NCBI GenBank assembly: GCA_019240115.1
Contig: JAFAYV010000017.1
Location: 1-64,000, forward strand
Length of the DNA stretch: 64,000 bases
DNA from: Solirubrobacterales bacterium
Lineage (GTDB): Bacteria > Actinomycetota > Thermoleophilia > Solirubrobacterales > Solirubrobacteraceae
Reading direction: 5' to 3'
Shown here: one piece after another, positions 63,152 to 64,000 of the stretch
How the letters are laid out: each line of letters opens with the position of its first letter
Numbering within the stretch: position 1 is the stretch's first letter
Notes under the pieces: generated by a model
What the model was told of the DNA's origin: nothing
Database searches by the model: none
Seen by the model: the letters and a program-made list of their open reading frames with translations, nothing else
Position numbers and translations under genes: made by a program

Positions 63152-64000
63152 ATGCTCAGCTTCGTCTGCCCCGTGTGTCACGTCGACGTGCCCGAGCCCG
63201 GTTCGTCCGGCGTCCGGTGCCCGACGTGCGGGCGCCAGTTCCCCGACCGTGACGGAGCGATGGACTTCACCCCCAACCCTCCGCCCGATCCGGACGTGCA
63301 GGAGCGGTGGCCGCTCTGGGAGCAGCTGCAGCACAACTTCGTCGTTGCCGCCGACGAGATCCCCGAGCACAGCCTGTCGGTGGGGCGTCGCGCGGACGCC
63401 ACGGCGTTCGCCCGGTTCTCGGACCTCCGGGGCTCGGTGCTCGACGTCGGCTGCGGGCCGCAGACCGAGCCGAGCTATGCGGTGGGCGCAAACGGGAGGT
63501 TCGTCGGCATCGATCCGCTCCGCGGGGAGAAGCAGCGTGAGTTCACATTCGTCCAAGGCATCGGCGAGTATCTGCCCTTCGCCGACGGGAGCTTCGACCG
63601 GGTCCTGTTCGCCACGTCACTGGACCACGTGCTCAGCCCGGCGCGCTCGCTGTCGGAGGCGCGGCGCGTGCTGAGCCCGAGCGGGACCGTCAACATCTGG
63701 TTCGGGGAGGTGCCCGATACCGAGCTTCCGCCGCCGGCGACCGATTCACCGTCGCTCCGGCGCCGCCTGGGCGACGCAGCAATGCACCCGCGGGCCGCGA
63801 TCAGGAGGCTGACGGGCCGCACGCCGCCCCAGCCGCCGGAACCGGCCTACCTCCGGGAGCTGGCCGTTCCAACCGGCGCAATCGACATCTTTCACGTTGT
63901 GCACCTGAGCAGTCCGCTTGTGTCGGAATGGCTCTCGGCGGCGGGCCTGACCGTGGCCGATGCCGGTCGCCACGGGGCCAGCGTGTTCCTGTGCGCACGG
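63152..64000 (+). CDS. SAM-dependent methyltransferase with N-terminal zinc ribbon (partial)
   Basis: Open from the ATG at 63152 to the window end (283 codons, no stop). The first 35 residues have CPVCHVDVPEPGSSGVRCPTC, a zinc ribbon with two CxxC pairs. The class I methyltransferase domain has SVLDVGCGPQTEPSYAVGAN (motif I), FVGIDPLRG, EYLPFADGSFDRVLFATSLD and EARRVLSPSGTVNIWF. This ribbon-plus-methyltransferase layout recalls RlmA-like and glycan-locus methyltransferases. Position after the flippase favours glycan or lipid-carrier modification. Confidence 0.85.
   Translation, partial: MLSFVCPVCHVDVPEPGSSGVRCPTCGRQFPDRDGAMDFTPNPPPDPDVQERWPLWEQLQHNFVVAADEIPEHSLSVGRRADATAFARFSDLRGSVLDVGCGPQTEPSYAVGANGRFVGIDPLRGEKQREFTFVQGIGEYLPFADGSFDRVLFATSLDHVLSPARSLSEARRVLSPSGTVNIWFGEVPDTELPPPATDSPSLRRRLGDAAMHPRAAIRRLTGRTPPQPPEPAYLRELAVPTGAIDIFHVVHLSSPLVSEWLSAAGLTVADAGRHGASVFLCAR

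Overview
The window is very G+C-rich DNA (third codon positions almost always G or C) with dense, often 4-bp-overlapping genes, many GTG starts and actinobacterial protein types: MmpL-like transporter, HxlR and ArsR regulators, RimJ-like acetyltransferase, class II NrdJ, NDP-sugar glycan locus. This fits a chromosomal contig of a high-GC actinobacterium; a Thermoleophilia/Solirubrobacterales type is my guess from overall protein style and was not tested.

Layout. (1) 1-420: the tail of an IS110-like transposase, a 7-bp tandem repeat and a possible TetR scrap. (2) 422-10497: a divergent catabolic locus. Leftward are a small Cys-rich protein, a hydantoinase A/oxoprolinase-type subunit, a hydantoinase B-type subunit and an acyl-CoA ligase, all linked by 4-bp overlaps. 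Rightward are a 4-hydroxyacetophenone-monooxygenase-type Baeyer-Villiger enzyme, a short-chain dehydrogenase and a second acyl-CoA ligase. Together they suggest use of a (probably aryl or alkyl) ketone by carboxylation and/or oxygen insertion, with CoA activation. (3) 10606-19726: a GH16-like hydrolase, an acetyl-CoA synthetase translationally coupled to a GAF-GGDEF-EAL protein, an ArsR/SRPBCC/DHFR-like trio, and a divergent VOC/HxlR pair.

(4) 20378-29070: an accessory region at tRNA-Thr(CGT). The intact tRNA is at the right end beside a complete tyrosine integrase. Two partial copies of the tRNA 3' half lie at 22071 and 20378, giving a younger island (22071-29041) and an older, decayed one (20378-22113) with a broken integrase and a MazF-type toxin pair. 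The younger island carries an antitoxin and a frame-disrupted RelE-like toxin, an HxlR-type regulator, an MMPL transporter operon and a cupin remnant. GGGACA-type repeats sit just inside both of its ends.

(5) 29122-47063: core genes. GNAT, holB, tmk, galE, a coiled-coil protein, then nrdJ (class II ribonucleotide reductase) interrupted by two LAGLIDADG inteins, followed by a secreted SGNH hydrolase, an ArsR-like regulator, a GT4 glycosyltransferase, msrB, a DedA protein, a methyltransferase and a two-component system. (6) 47128-64000: ctaA, then a surface-glycan locus: rfbC, several GT2/GT4 glycosyltransferases, a nucleotide-sugar dehydrogenase, a Gfo/Idh oxidoreductase, an FdtA/WxcM-like ketoisomerase, two NAD-dependent epimerases, asparagine synthetase, a Wzx-type flippase and a methyltransferase cut by the window end. 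An M29 aminopeptidase lies inside it.
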